A stretch of DNA of 64,000 nt from Cryptomeria japonica (taxonomy: Eukaryota; Streptophyta; Pinopsida; Cupressales; Cupressaceae). The notes beneath the pieces were generated by a model. That model did no database searches, had not been told where the DNA came from, and was given only the letters and a program-made list of their open reading frames with translations. Below, one piece after another: positions 34,969-46,164 of the stretch. The stretch is taken from the NCBI RefSeq assembly GCF_030272615.1, contig NC_081407.1, positions 439,543,213 through 439,607,212 on the forward strand, written 5' to 3'. Within the stretch, counting starts at the first letter, position 1; each line of letters opens with the position of its first letter. The position numbers and the translations under genes were made by a program.

Positions 34969-35987
34969 CATTCCAACAAACTTATCAACAATATCAAACA
35001 AGCTTTCCCATTCCATCCAATTTTTTATGAAGATCCCACGTCCCTAAAATCTCATGATGATCCTTTTATACTTTTTATTCCCCTTCCATATCAAGAGAAA
35101 AGTTTATTTCCAAATATCATTCATAATCCACTTACTACGAAAGATCATGATATCCTTTTTGGAAACTTGAGTTGTTGTGTTGTGTTGTCATTGAAGATAA
35201 CCTATCTTATGTTATCACTGATGTCAACCTGTCTTATGTGTGAAAGAGTATTTATGTGTTGCGTTGAGTGTTTTGACATTGGTGCGTGTTCTGGTGAAGA
35301 TGTCATGATTTTTTCAAAAGATTGGTACAATGGAAGTTTCAATATGCAGGAAACAATATTTATGCAGGAAAGAGTTTTTAATGTCTCAGTGGAAGAATAT
35401 CTTAAATTCCTCTGATATGTGAAGACTATGTGTTTTGGCTCTGAATACAATGTCTATGTTCTATATATATTGCATTATCAAGTTTTTAAATGCTCTATGG
35501 CTTAGTTGGTAGATCTAATTACTAATGTTTTTAATAGTAAGTTTATCTGTTAGAAAATATGTTTTAATCTACGTAATTATGTGACTGTCAAATTTTGGCA
35601 AGGCAACTTCATGGTTAGGAATAATGAGGGTTTAACTCTGACTATGAGATAATTAGCTACCACAATAGCCAACACTGCAATATATGGTCATGATCATGCC
35701 ACAATAATCAGGAATGATACACTTTTATCTAGATAAGCCATTCATTATTGGTTTCTTTTTCAACAACCCCCTTTACTTTTTGGTTTTTCTTTGGTAGTGA
35801 CAACAAAAAAATACAATTGCAAAAAATGGAAATAATACCAGATCACACAACTCGATCAAAATATCATGTAGACCACTGAAACTATTGTTGAAAAAAATAG
35901 AGCTACTTATCTCAAAACCTATTAAACCACAAAAACTCATCTTATTAGCTTGGCATCTGTACTTAACATTAAGTATCAAAACTATCA

Positions 35988-36899
35988 ATTTTTACCAGTC
36001 TTCATTTTTGTCAAACTAGCAACCGGCATTTTATATGAACCAGTAATACTCCATGGTGAGTTACCAACCGAAATTTTGTGATGAGTTACCATCCACCGAT
36101 TGTTTGACAGTGCTGACACCTTAACGGTGCTTTTTGTGTCGTGGTACCAAGTATGTCTAGGTTCATTGAACCTAGGAAATTGTTATGTAATCCTATTGGA
36201 CCGACATGAAATCAGATTCCTTTATAAGGACTTCATGTCTAGGGTTTTAGGTTGTTGATGTGGTTGTAGCAAAAGTTTATGTCATTGCTAGCATTTAAGG
36301 TGGTTGAGGAGTTGGAGAGAATATGAATGTGTAGAAGACTGAAGTAATGCTGGAGTGCATTAGGAATGAGCTATCAAGGATCTAACCGAGCAGTCTGTGC
36401 TACTAGCTAGATCAAACACTTGTTGATTACTCACATCTTTGACAAGTCTGTAGCCCTTAACTCGGTAGGCCCAAAAGCCTTTTGTAAATCCTCTAACAAG
36501 GTGGTTCACATCTGTGGATCTCAAATCCTCTAGCAAGGTAGTCTTTAATCGGACTTATCTCCTAATAAAGATTGAGATTCCTAACAGGATCTATTCTAGT
36601 AAAGAGCATTGTAAGACCTTAACCGATCTGACCTTAACCGGTCTAGTTCCTATTCTGTAGATAGTTACTTGTGAGTTCCATCTCACCGTGGTTTTTCCCA
36701 TTTGGGTTTCCATGTCAAAATCTCTTGTGTTATGGTGTTTTTGCTTCTGTGGGTGAATGCATTATTAGCTATTTGGTTTGCATGTGTGTTAACCAGTTTG
36801 TCTGCTAAACTGTTTTACCGGTTTACTATTAGTCTTGCAAAGTGTTTAAGTGCAAATATTTTTGGCATACTAATTCACCCCCCCTCTTAGTATTCATCA
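35988..36899 (+). repeat. Element E 5' LTR (5'-truncated)
   Basis: Collinear with 44737-45636 from ATTTTTACCAGTC to TATTCATCA. A preceding TATTAGCTTGGCATC (from 35944) may be the mutated LTR start joined by an internal deletion. Confidence 0.9.
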
Positions 36900-36901
36900 A
36901 T

Positions 36902-36913
36902 TGGTATCAGATC
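36902..36913 (+). promoter_or_regulatory. Element E primer binding site
   Basis: TGGTATCAGATC, two bases after the LTR; 11 of 12 bases match TGGTATCAGAGC. Confidence 0.9.
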
Positions 36914-39305
36914 CTAGCTTTCTATAAGTTTAATGGTGCAGGAGCACCTAGCTTCATTCTCAGCTTCATTTTCATCTCAAGTTTGATTTTTGTTGTTTTA
37001 AGTTGGAAAGTGGTTTAGGATGTTTTTGAATTTGTTCTAGGTTGTTTTGATGAGTTTTGAACTCATTATGGGGTTTTGGTTTCTTATTTTCATCTTTTTG
37101 CTCAAAGTTGCCAGTTTGGTGTTGCCTGGCAAAATGATGGAAAAATGAGTTTTTTTTGTGGTTTTTTTTTTGAAAAGGTTTTAGAAATGTTTTATGCTTG
37201 GGTTTAAGGTATGAGAAGTAGTTTTAGGTGAGGGTTAGTTTTGGAGGCCAATCTTGCATTTTATAGGCACCAAAAGTTGTCATTTAGGCATCAAAATGTC
37301 AAAATTAAGTGCCCTTGGACATGTACCTATTTGTACAAGATGTTAACCAACTTGGAGAGGTATTTAATCTCCTATTTTAACTATTGGAAGGGTTGATCAT
37401 TCAAAGTTAAGAAGCATTTTGCAAACTTACACTAGTTTTTTGGGTTTTTCTCTAGTTTTTTGGGTTTTTCTCTAGTTTTTGGCTCCATGTGAACAATAGT
37501 CCATACACCAGCTGTACTTGGCCATGCTGTTCTTGCATTTTTAGTTTCTAATATGTTTTCTTAAACTTTTCCCTTTGGTGGCATTTGATTTTATCAAGTT
37601 TTGAGTTTGTGGCAAAATTAGTTTGATTTGACAGTTTCACTGCCTTGTCTAGGAATTGGCAAGGATGCTTGACCAACTTGGTTTCTTGGAGTCCTAAAAT
37701 GCTCATGGCTTCCCAAGAACTAGTTGGTCAACTTGTAGAATATGTAAATACATGTTTTGTTTTCAAGAATGCAGGTGTACGGAATTTTTGTGGCCATTAA
37801 GCCCTAGGCAAGTGTGCCATTTGGCTAGGGTCTTGAAGGAATTTAATGCTTTGCTTTACTATAGCAAGTGCATTTAAAAGTTGAACAGACTTTCCTTGAT
37901 GAAGAAGTTTGTATGCCAAGGAAAAGAGGCTTTCTAAGCCATGAGGAGATTGTTTGCAAGTTTACTTTGTGAAAATAATGTAAAAAATAGTGAGTCATTG
38001 TTTTAGAGTCAATTTTCTTGCATTAGCCTACTCTCCATCATGCATTGGAGCTTGTAAGGTTGTTATACCTCCTTCTAATTTCTTGTGAACAAGAAAAAGG
38101 AGTGTTCTTGATGTTAACTAAGGGTTTGAAGTTTCCAAGATCAATCAATGATCTTTGAGGCAAGACTTGAAATGCAAACTTGCTGTCACAGTCAATTAGG
38201 ACTGAGTTTTTACTTTTTCCTTGAAGTTATACATGTATTCTTCTCCTTCCAAATGACAGGTATGAAGGACAATAAGTCAAAAAAGATTGAGCCTTGTTAA
38301 GGAGCACTAAACAGACTTTTTGTGAGGAGTTCTAATAGTGAAAGTGCAGGTCACAATGAACTACAAAAAAACAGTGAAAGACAAAGGGCAGCAACAGTCA
38401 ACTTGACAGTGAATTAATTCCATTTTGTAATTGCCTAATGCTTGTATGCAGGGCTAACATGACTCTTCTTTTCTTCTAGATGGTAGACATGTTCACATGT
38501 TGAATGTAATTGGTTTTGTTTGCAAATGATGTGTTTGAAAGGGGCAATATTGGAAAAGTTGTAAAATGTTGCATTTTCCTTATAAGCAACTTTTTGTAAA
38601 AACTTGTTTTTCAAACTTTGAAGTGTAAATCTTATTATTTGTGGCCTAAATAGTTAGTAGTAGGGTGGAACTAAGGTCTCTTGTCAATATTGGAGGTTTA
38701 TAGTTTGGATCTTGGTTTTTCACCATCAAAACCCTTCAAAACCCTTCTTTTTCACCCATTTTTGGGACAGTCATGGAGAAGGCCTAAGAGACCTTGAAAC
38801 TTTATGAATCTTCAAGTATTCCCAAAAGGGTATCCAAAAATGTAAAGCTTTTGTTTTGGAAGTCCATCTGTTGAACAGGGCAAGCACAAAACTCCTAATG
38901 GAGGGCTAATTGCCTAGTAGCCCATTTTAGGCCTAAAACCAAGTTTTTGTCAAATCGGGTAAGCAAGTGAAGGTTGTAAAGCATGAAATCCAACAAAACA
39001 AGTTGAAATAGGTCAATCTAACATGAATTCAACCTATTTGGTGAGTTTGTCTTCATAAGATGGTTTTGGAGCCCTTGGAAGGATGTCATCAAACTAGGGA
39101 GTTGGAGCTTTTGAGTAGCCAAGAAGAGTTTGACATAGGGAGGTGGAGCAAGGTGAGTTGTTAGACTACCTTTGATCTATTTGCACTCTAGCCTTGGTGT
39201 TTACACCTTGAAAATAGTAATGAACTTTTGCCAAGCAAACATACTAATCACCTAACAACCACCCATCACTTTCCTTCCCTATCATTTAACCACTTGGAAA
39301 GAGAT
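36914..39305 (+). other. Element E leader, 2.4 kb, no coding frame
   Basis: T-rich untranslated-looking DNA between PBS and gag. It contains a 20-bp tandem repeat CTAGTTTTTTGGGTTTTTCT (37432-37451, 37452-37471, plus a partial third). The UBN2 capsid region expected here in copia elements is not seen. Confidence 0.6.
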
Positions 39306-40508
39306 ATGGTGGAATACTCTATGAGGGAAATTACACATCGGCTCACTTAGTCTGAGAAAACCTATGATGATCTTATGGTCAAATACAAGGCATCTCAAGC
39401 AAAAAGGAGAGAACTTGCTGAAAAGTTGATGGAGCTATCTGAAAATAGTTCTTCAGATGAAGCAGACATGGAAGCCCTAATTGCAGAAGTAAATAAGTTG
39501 AATGAATCAAACTCCAACTTGAGAAAGGAGTTGGAAGGACTGACTATCTGGATGTGTCAAGAGCTTGAGAACTAGAGGAAAGCTGAAGATATGGGGAAAG
39601 AAAGAGACCATGAGATCTCCAAGCTAAAACAAGAGATGAGTGCCCTAACTGCTCAACTCCATGCGAGCAAAGTGGAAAAGGAAGACATGCAAGGAGAACT
39701 GAACATTGCCATCTCTGAGAATGAAAACCTATTGGAAAAAAATGTTGCTATTTCCAAAGAACTCTGTGAGTCAAAGGAAATACTTGCTAAGTTCAACAAG
39801 AATACTGTCAAGCTAGAGAAGAAGCTTGAATCTCCCAAACTAGTCAAGAATACCAATGAACTTGGTTATTCCGGTCATGAGGAAGGTGAGACCTCTGGTA
39901 AAAATGCTGGAATGTCAAAGAAACAACTGACATCAAAGGATAAAGGTAAGCAAAAGTTTAAACCTATTTGCTTCAACTGTCTTCAAGAAGGACATACTGC
40001 AAATGTGTGTAGGAGTAAGGCTTACAACAATATTCCTTATTTCCTAAATGATAAGCCTAGATCCTATAGATTCAATGGTAACTATTATGCATGCAACAAG
40101 TATGGGCATAGAGCATTTGAATGCAGGTTAGTTATGAACAACATTGATAGATATCCTCAGAGGACCCAAGGAGCTGGTCCTGAACCTTTTGTGAACCGGA
40201 ATCACAACCGGTTTAATGATTTCAATCATCAGCAAAGAAGCGGTGGCTATCAAGTGGCAACCAGATGGAGAGAAAACTATATGGTCTATCATGGCCATGG
40301 TCATACTACTGCAACATGCAGAAGGAAGAATGGAAACATGAGCAATGGACCTTGGAGAGCACCTGGATTGGTTTGCTATCACTGCAACAAACCGGGTCAC
40401 ATTGCCAAATTCTATAGATCAAGAAAGAACATATCTAATGATATACTGGTCACTCCGGAAGGAAACATTAATGTTAACACTATTCAAGCAAACATGAACA
40501 AAAATTAG
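39306..40508 (+). pseudogene. gag: Element E gag: coiled coil plus degenerate CCHC knuckles
   Basis: One frame from ATG 39306 to stop 40508 with two internal stops (after HRLT, and at 39573). The first about 200 residues are a strongly heptad-like, Glu/Lys-rich coiled coil (LAEKLMELSENSSSDEADME; ISKLKQEMSALTAQLHASKV). Up to four zinc-knuckle motifs follow: CFNCLQEGHTANVC (intact CCHC), YACNKYGHRAFEC (one Cys lost), a YHGHGHTTATC remnant, and CYHCNKPGHIAKFY (last Cys to Tyr). No UBN2 capsid domain is seen, so this is a gag C-terminal half or a shortened gag. It presumably bound element RNA. The same knuckle set recurs as a relic at 51640-52155. Confidence 0.82.
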
Positions 40509-41034
40509 AAGAAGAAACTAGCGGTGTTACAAGAGGAACTGGTTTCTAGACCTAGTGTGGAAATCATAGAACTGACAAACTAAGCTTCAGAAAAAGCTTA
40601 GGGGGAGAAAACGGTGAAATGTTTCGAACCCCCGGTTTACACCAGTAAAAGACCTTAACCGGTATGTGATACTTGTCGTTTGGTAGAAGACCAGAAATGG
40701 TAAAAAGGCAAATTAGGGTTTATGCCCTAATGGAGGAGAATTAATGATGGTAGGTGAGGAATATGTTTAAAAGCATTTTTCAAATCATTTCTCACTATCA
40801 GTTTTTGAGTGAAGAAAAGTTTTTCAAAGAGCAGAGCGATGAAAAGGCAATTTGAGCTAAGATTTTGAGAAATTGAGAAATCGTGAAGGAGATTCAAATT
40901 CAAACTGCAAATGGTCAAGTGGAGAACTCAAAGAGGTCATTCAGCAACCGACAGAGTGTGAAGTGAAGGAGAATCTACAAGCCCTAAATTCACATGTTTC
41001 AGAAGGTATTTCTCGAGTTCTTAAAATTTCTATC
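40509..41034 (+). other. Element E gag-ORF2 spacer with purine tract
   Basis: Contains CTTAGGGGGAGAAA at 40597-40610, the identical 14-mer found at 44397-44410 after ORF2. No pol sequence is present where it would be expected. Confidence 0.7.
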
Positions 41035-44000
41035 ATGGCTTCCGCATCTCATACTAGTTCTAGTGCATTTGTCGAGTCTGCAAGTTTTATTCAATGAAAG
41101 TCTAAGTATAATGCCCTATCACAAGTTCTGGCTGGTGTGATAGTAGAAGAGGGAATTTTTGACTACATAGATTACAAGATTGAAGACCTAGGGTCTCCAG
41201 CTATCTACTCCCAGTTAGGTTTATTTTGTGGAAAGGATAAGAAGATCAAACCAGAGTATAATATTTTGGAGAAGAAGAAGCTCCACAATGCTATTTACTT
41301 CCTAGAGGATTTCACAGAGGATCATATAAGGATCATTCTGAGCTAAGTCCATGGTGACAAGATGTACCTGGAGAGAACACATGATATCATGCAGTCACCA
41401 GATTCTACAACACAGGGGAAGTGCCAACCCTAAGAACGGTAAGAAAAACTGAAATGTCCAAGCTCACCAGTTCAGTGAGCGACTCATGAGGCATGACAGT
41501 CAATTCTATCAAGGATGATCTGGTTAAGTATGCCTGTATGGTGATAGGCTATCAGACATTCTCTACCAGCAGAATTAACTCTGTATCTACTGCAGCAGTA
41601 AATGTCGCTTACTGGATGATAAAGGAGGATGCATCATTTGACTTGTGCACCGGTATGCAGAGACAACTCTTGTTGAATCTGAAGTTGATCAAACAAGATA
41701 ATGCACAAAGGTTCAAGTTTGGACAACTACTGGTTGGGTTGTTCTTCTATTTCCAAGGCTACTTTCCAGGAGTAGGAGATGTCCAGTGGTTTGCTGACCA
41801 ACTGGTGACCAAGCAAATCAAGGAAAGAATTCAAGCAATTGGAACTGGTTACCCTAATGTTCTGAACAAGTATTTTGATGAGTTCAGACAGAAAATGAGC
41901 CAAAGAATGAGGATATCAGGTGACATCATCAAGAAATATGAAGATGATATCTATTTCACCATCCAAGTGGATAAATGCATAATGGAGGCTGTTGAGCCCA
42001 GACAGGAAGAAGTGGAGCCAATGGGCTATGAGGTGATGTACGATATGCTAGAAGGGTATGCCTCTACCCTTATTGCCTCACCTCTTGATCCTAAGGAAAA
42101 GAGGACTGGAACCTATCTGGAAAGGGTTACACCAGTTGAGGAACCCTCTACAAAGAAAGGAAAAGAACCTACAGTGAAGAAGGCAAAGGTAGTGCCTGCA
42201 GCATCAGCACCGGTTACTACTGCAATTCCAAAAGTGACCAAGCGGTCACCAGCCAAGAAGAAACTGGAAGCAGCACTAGCTAAAGTCTTCAAAAGGAAAA
42301 GGAAGACAAAAAGAAATACACTAGACTCAGAGGAAACTGTGTCCGAGGAGTAGCCCAAGAAGGCGAGATAGACAAGAAAGAAGACAAAGAATGAACCGAC
42401 ATCATCTGCACCAGTAAATATTGATATCTCCTCCTAAAAACCTTTGACACATTGTTAAAGAACAATAAAAAATATTAGGAGAAAATTGCTACATGATTTA
42501 ATTAAGTATTTTGATGACTTTAATGATGATGAAAGGGAAGCGGTTGAAAAGAAAATAATTCAGTATTTATGAGTTAATGACCGGTCACCTTCAGAAATTA
42601 GATCTGAAACACCGGATTCTTTGTATAAGTCCTTAGACAATAAATGGTGCATTTCCATAGAGCAGGAATAGGAAATGAGAGAAAAAGTTTTTGCTGAACA
42701 TTTTCTTAATGTATCAAATTCAGAACTGTTTGATGTAATGAACAAATACAAAGGTCTTTTCTTCATGAGAAGAAGAAGACTCCTGTTACTGGAAGGGAAG
42801 GCTAAGGAAGTGCTCAAGGATACACACACTTGTTCTCTACAAGCTCTGAAGATGCATCGAGTGGCTGAAGCCAACCTACAAGCTAAGAAAGAACTGATTA
42901 TAACAAAACCGGATGAAGCATTTGATGATGAAGGAAACCTGGTTAATGAACCGATCGACACTATTGATGTTGATACCTTGGACATAGAAGATGTTACTTA
43001 GGAAACACCATCTGAGGCAACAAGACATGAGAAATAGACTAAATAGGTTAATAAGAAAGTTGAGGACAGACAAGAAGCGGCAAAGGAATAGGCCGAGCAG
43101 AGGAAAAAGGATGAAGAAGAGGAGAAGAAAAAGGATGAAGAAGAGAAGAAGAAGAAGGATGAAGAAGAGAAAAAGAAGTAAGAAGATGAAAAGAAAAAGA
43201 AAGAAGAGGAAGACAAGGAAGAGGAGAAGAGGAAGGAAGTAGAGAAAAGGAAGAAGGAAGCCGAGAAGAGGAGAGAAGCGGAGAAGAAGAAAGTGGAAGA
43301 GGATAAGGCAGGAGAAGTGGAAAAGAGCACCCAGATTGAGACTCTGAAGGCAACTAGGAGTCAAGCCAAACTAGCTGGTCTCACCAGTCCTATCGATATC
43401 CAGTCTGCAAGTGAAACGGAGCTAATGCAGAGCATCAAGGTTTCTCAAGAGCACCTTGAAATTATTTGAAGGAAGAAGGAGCAGGATGTAATTCAAGCGG
43501 TTGTCGACACTTACCGGTTTGATACCCAGTACAAATCTTCCCAACATTGATTCATCACTAGCTAAACTTAAGCTCCTATGCACAGTAGTGGATGATCAGG
43601 TGCAGAGCCTAGAAGAGGCAGTAGAGGCAAATGTCAAGAAGGAGCATCAAAAAGCTCTTAACATAGCTTTGGTGAAGAAGTTGAATGAGCTCTGGTCTGA
43701 ACTGAAGAAAGAACAAAAGGATATAAGGGATGCTCTAGATGAGGGAAATCTACTACTCAGCAAGATCTGCCAACCCCATCTATTCTATGATGATATGATA
43801 GCTCAGAAGAAAAAGCTTCAAACAGACTTGCAATCCTACATGAGCACATTCAAGCCACCTTATGATTCCTGTACAACTTATGGGCAAACCCTTCACCAGT
43901 TTCACATCCAGTCAACAAAAATGGAGCAAGAGATCAACACCTGGTCTAGAGATTTGTAGGAGCTACAATTGGTTCTACTCCCACGATTGCAAATTCTTCA

Positions 44001-44199
44001 GAAGTGCTATTTGAACCTGGATGCCTTAACAGTTACATAGGAGATGAGCACAACTGATGCCATGGAAGAACAGGTCTCCCAGATGCAGATAGAAAAAGAA
44101 GTAGCCACCTCCCTACTTGAGTCCTGGTCTTTGTTGATGAAACAATTCTTGCAAGACTTTAAATCTATTTTTGACAAGTATTATTCCTTATTGTCATAA
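41035..44199 (+). pseudogene. Element E ORF2, about 1050 codons, unrecognised
   Basis: Starts at ATG 41035 (MASASHTSSSAFVESASFIQ) and can be followed to TAA 44199 with several stops and two frame changes (about 41420-41480 and about 43500). The N-terminal part (to about 42100) looks globular: SPAIYSQLGLFCG, INSVSTAAVNVAYWMIKEDA, RFKFGQLLVGLFFYFQGYFP. A Lys-rich basic, Pro/Ala linker follows (42130-42350), then KVFAEHFLNVSNSELFDVMN. After that comes a very long Glu/Lys coiled coil (43100-43320, repeats of KDEEEKKK) and a helical C-terminus (QSLEEAVEANVKKEHQKALN). No enzyme motif, knuckle or clear signal peptide is visible. It sits between gag and the PPT, the place of an env-like ORF in SIRE elements, but pol is missing and I see no transmembrane helix typical of an envelope. 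Function unknown. Confidence 0.7.
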
Positions 44200-44499
44200 A
44201 CTTTTATTATTTTAATATCAAATGAAAATAGGGTTGTTCAGCTATACTTTGTCATTGTTGACAAAGGGGGAGAAGAATTCTATTTGGGAGAAGTATCTGG
44301 TAATCAAAATTTTGATATATGCTCTGAATATCTCAATGTTTATGCTCTATATGCAAAAGTCTTATACATTGTATTGTTAAAGGGATAGTGTATATGCTTA
44401 GGGGGAGAAATTTTGCTAATGGCATGATTTTATTGTAAAACACTTAGATGTCAAAACTTTATTTTCCTAAGTGTTGCCATCAATGCAAAAGGGGGAGAT
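44200..44499 (+). promoter_or_regulatory. Element E 3' region with repeated purine tracts and PPT
   Basis: Three GGGGGAGA tracts: AAAGGGGGAGAAGAA (44263-44277), CTTAGGGGGAGAAA (44397-44410) and AAAAGGGGGAGAT (44487-44499). The last abuts the LTR and is the PPT. Multiple such tracts are typical of SIRE/Maximus-like copia elements. Confidence 0.85.
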
Positions 44500-45636
44500 T
44501 GTTGGCATTTTTTTATGTTTATGTTGTGATTGTCATTGATGGACACACACTTGCATTGAGATCCCCTTTATATGTATGAGTTAGAACACAACTAGTATTT
44601 GTTCCAACCGGTATGTTGTATTACAGTATTTAGACTATTGGTGTTTTGTAGAATGTGTTTCTTAGTCTGAAGCAGCATGTTGACCCCAAGCGGTTTGTGG
44701 ATCCCAAGCGGTACAAGGGATTAAATCGGCATAACACATTTTTACCAGTCTTCATTTTTGTCAAACCGGCAACCGACATTTTATATGAACCGGTAATACT
44801 TTGTGATGGGTTACCAACCGGAATTTTGTGATGAGTTACCATCCACTGATTGTTTGACGGTGTCGACACCTTAACGGTGCTTTTTGTGTCGTGGTACCAA
44901 GTATGTCCAGGTTCATTGAACCTAGGAAATTGTTATGTAATCCTATTGGATCGACATGAAATCAGATTCCTTTATAAGGACATCATGTCTAGGGTTTTAG
45001 GTTGTTGTGGTTGTAGCAAAAGTTTATGTTGTTGCTAGGGTTTAAGGTGGTTGAGGAGTTGGAGAGAATATGAATGTGTAGAAGACTGAAGTAATGCTAG
45101 AGTGCATTAGGAATGAGCTATCAAGGATCTAACCGAGTAATCTGTGCTACTAGCTAGATCAAACACTTGTTGATTACTCATATCTTTGACAAGTTTGTAG
45201 CCCTTAACCGGGTAGGCCCAAAAGCCTTTTGTAAATCTTCTAACAAGGTGGTTCACATTTGTCGATCTCAAATCCTCTATCAAGGTAGTCTTTAATCAGA
45301 CTTATCTCCTAACAGAGATTGAGATTCCTAACAGGATCTGTTCTGGTAAAGAACATTGTAAGACCTTAACCGGTCTGGTTCCTATTTTGCAGATAGTTAC
45401 TTGTGAGTTCCATCTCACCGTGGTTTTTCCCATTTGGGTTTCCATGTCAAAATCTCTTGTGTTATGGTGTTTTTTCTTCTCTGGGTGAATGCATTATTAG
45501 CTATTTGGTTTGCATGTGTGTTAACCAGTTTGTTTGTTAAATTGTTTTACCGGTTTACTATTAGTCTTGCAAAGTGTTTAAGTGCAGAGATTTTTGGCAT
45601 ACTAATTCACCCCCCCCCCCCTCTTAGTATTCATCA
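44500..45636 (+). repeat. Element E 3' LTR
   Basis: 1137 bp, TGTTGGCATTTTTTTATG to CTCTTAGTATTCATCA. It contains CATCTCACCGTGGTTTTTCC (45411-45430) and a C run before CTCTTAG (45610-45620). Confidence 0.92.
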
Positions 45637-46164
45637 TTATCAACTCAAGAGACAATTTCTCATCAACTATGAAGGTTCAGAATGTGTTACACAAATAATA
45701 AGAACTCAATCTTTCACTTAATGCAATAGCATGTGATTCAAATCATAGCAAATCTATAAATAGATTTATCAAGAGGACAAAGATAACTCATCAACACAAA
45801 AGTGTACACAATATTTGGAAAAAGAGATAGTGAACCTTGTGTATTAATCTTCAAGAAATAATTGCATACATAAGATGCACTTGTAAATACTTCATTACAT
45901 ATTGCTTGCCAAAAATGATACTTCTTCTTCCAATAGACTTCTCTAATACAAAATGATATTCAATCCTTGCAGCATTATGTTGTTCTTATGACTCTCCCCA
46001 AAAAAAATTTGACCCCTTTTGATACAAAAAGAATCAATAAAAATACATATGTTGAAAGACATGAATGAAAGGACACACCCTTTCATTATCTTAACAACTA
46101 ACTGAATAGTAATTAAAAAGCCTAACTAAGATATCAATTACATTGCACAAACTAAAACACAACA

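Larger units (their letters stand above)
22696..35943. repeat. Tandem duplication of a 1.07-kb unit, interrupted by element D and solo LTR S2
   Basis: After removing the two insertions, the unit starting at 22696 (GGATCACACAACTCAATCAAA) recurs at about 33606 and again, partly, at 35831. Copy 1 spans 22696-23410 plus 33247-33605; copy 2 spans 33606-33807 plus 34974-35830; copy 3 stops near 35943. Each unit holds the end of solo LTR S1, a gypsy gag piece, and a GTTGTGTTGTCATTGATGT-type segment. By eye the copies are near-identical. The duplication postdates S1 and predates D and S2. Confidence 0.82.
35988..45636 (+). mobile_element. Element E: copia-type element with gag and ORF2 but no pol
   Basis: Truncated 5' LTR (35988-36899), PBS, a 2.4-kb leader, gag (39306-40508), a second long frame (41035-44199), several purine tracts, PPT and a full 3' LTR (44500-45636). 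No protease, integrase, RT or RNase H motif is found in the 7.6-kb interior. Its LTR ends (TGTTGGC...ATTCATCA), PBS and PPT match those of element B, so B-type elements could have supplied the enzymes in trans (inference). The 5' LTR lacks its first about 230 bases, so the target duplication cannot be tested. Confidence 0.88.

Noticed and set aside
35202-35450. 82-codon frames on both strands in the tandem unit
   Set aside because: They change length between unit copies and overlap GTTGTGTTG-type repeat sequence; not convincing as genes.
41493-42353. Element E ORF2 as a retroviral-type envelope
   Set aside because: The position resembles SIRE env-like ORFs, but I see no signal peptide, no membrane anchor and no pol upstream; the protein is mostly coiled coil.
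42876-43364. Minus-strand and other-frame open stretches of 100-160 codons over the Glu/Lys repeat
   Set aside because: Antisense and shifted shadows of the ORF2 coiled-coil repeat (Phe/Leu/Ser-rich), typical of GAA/AAG-rich DNA.
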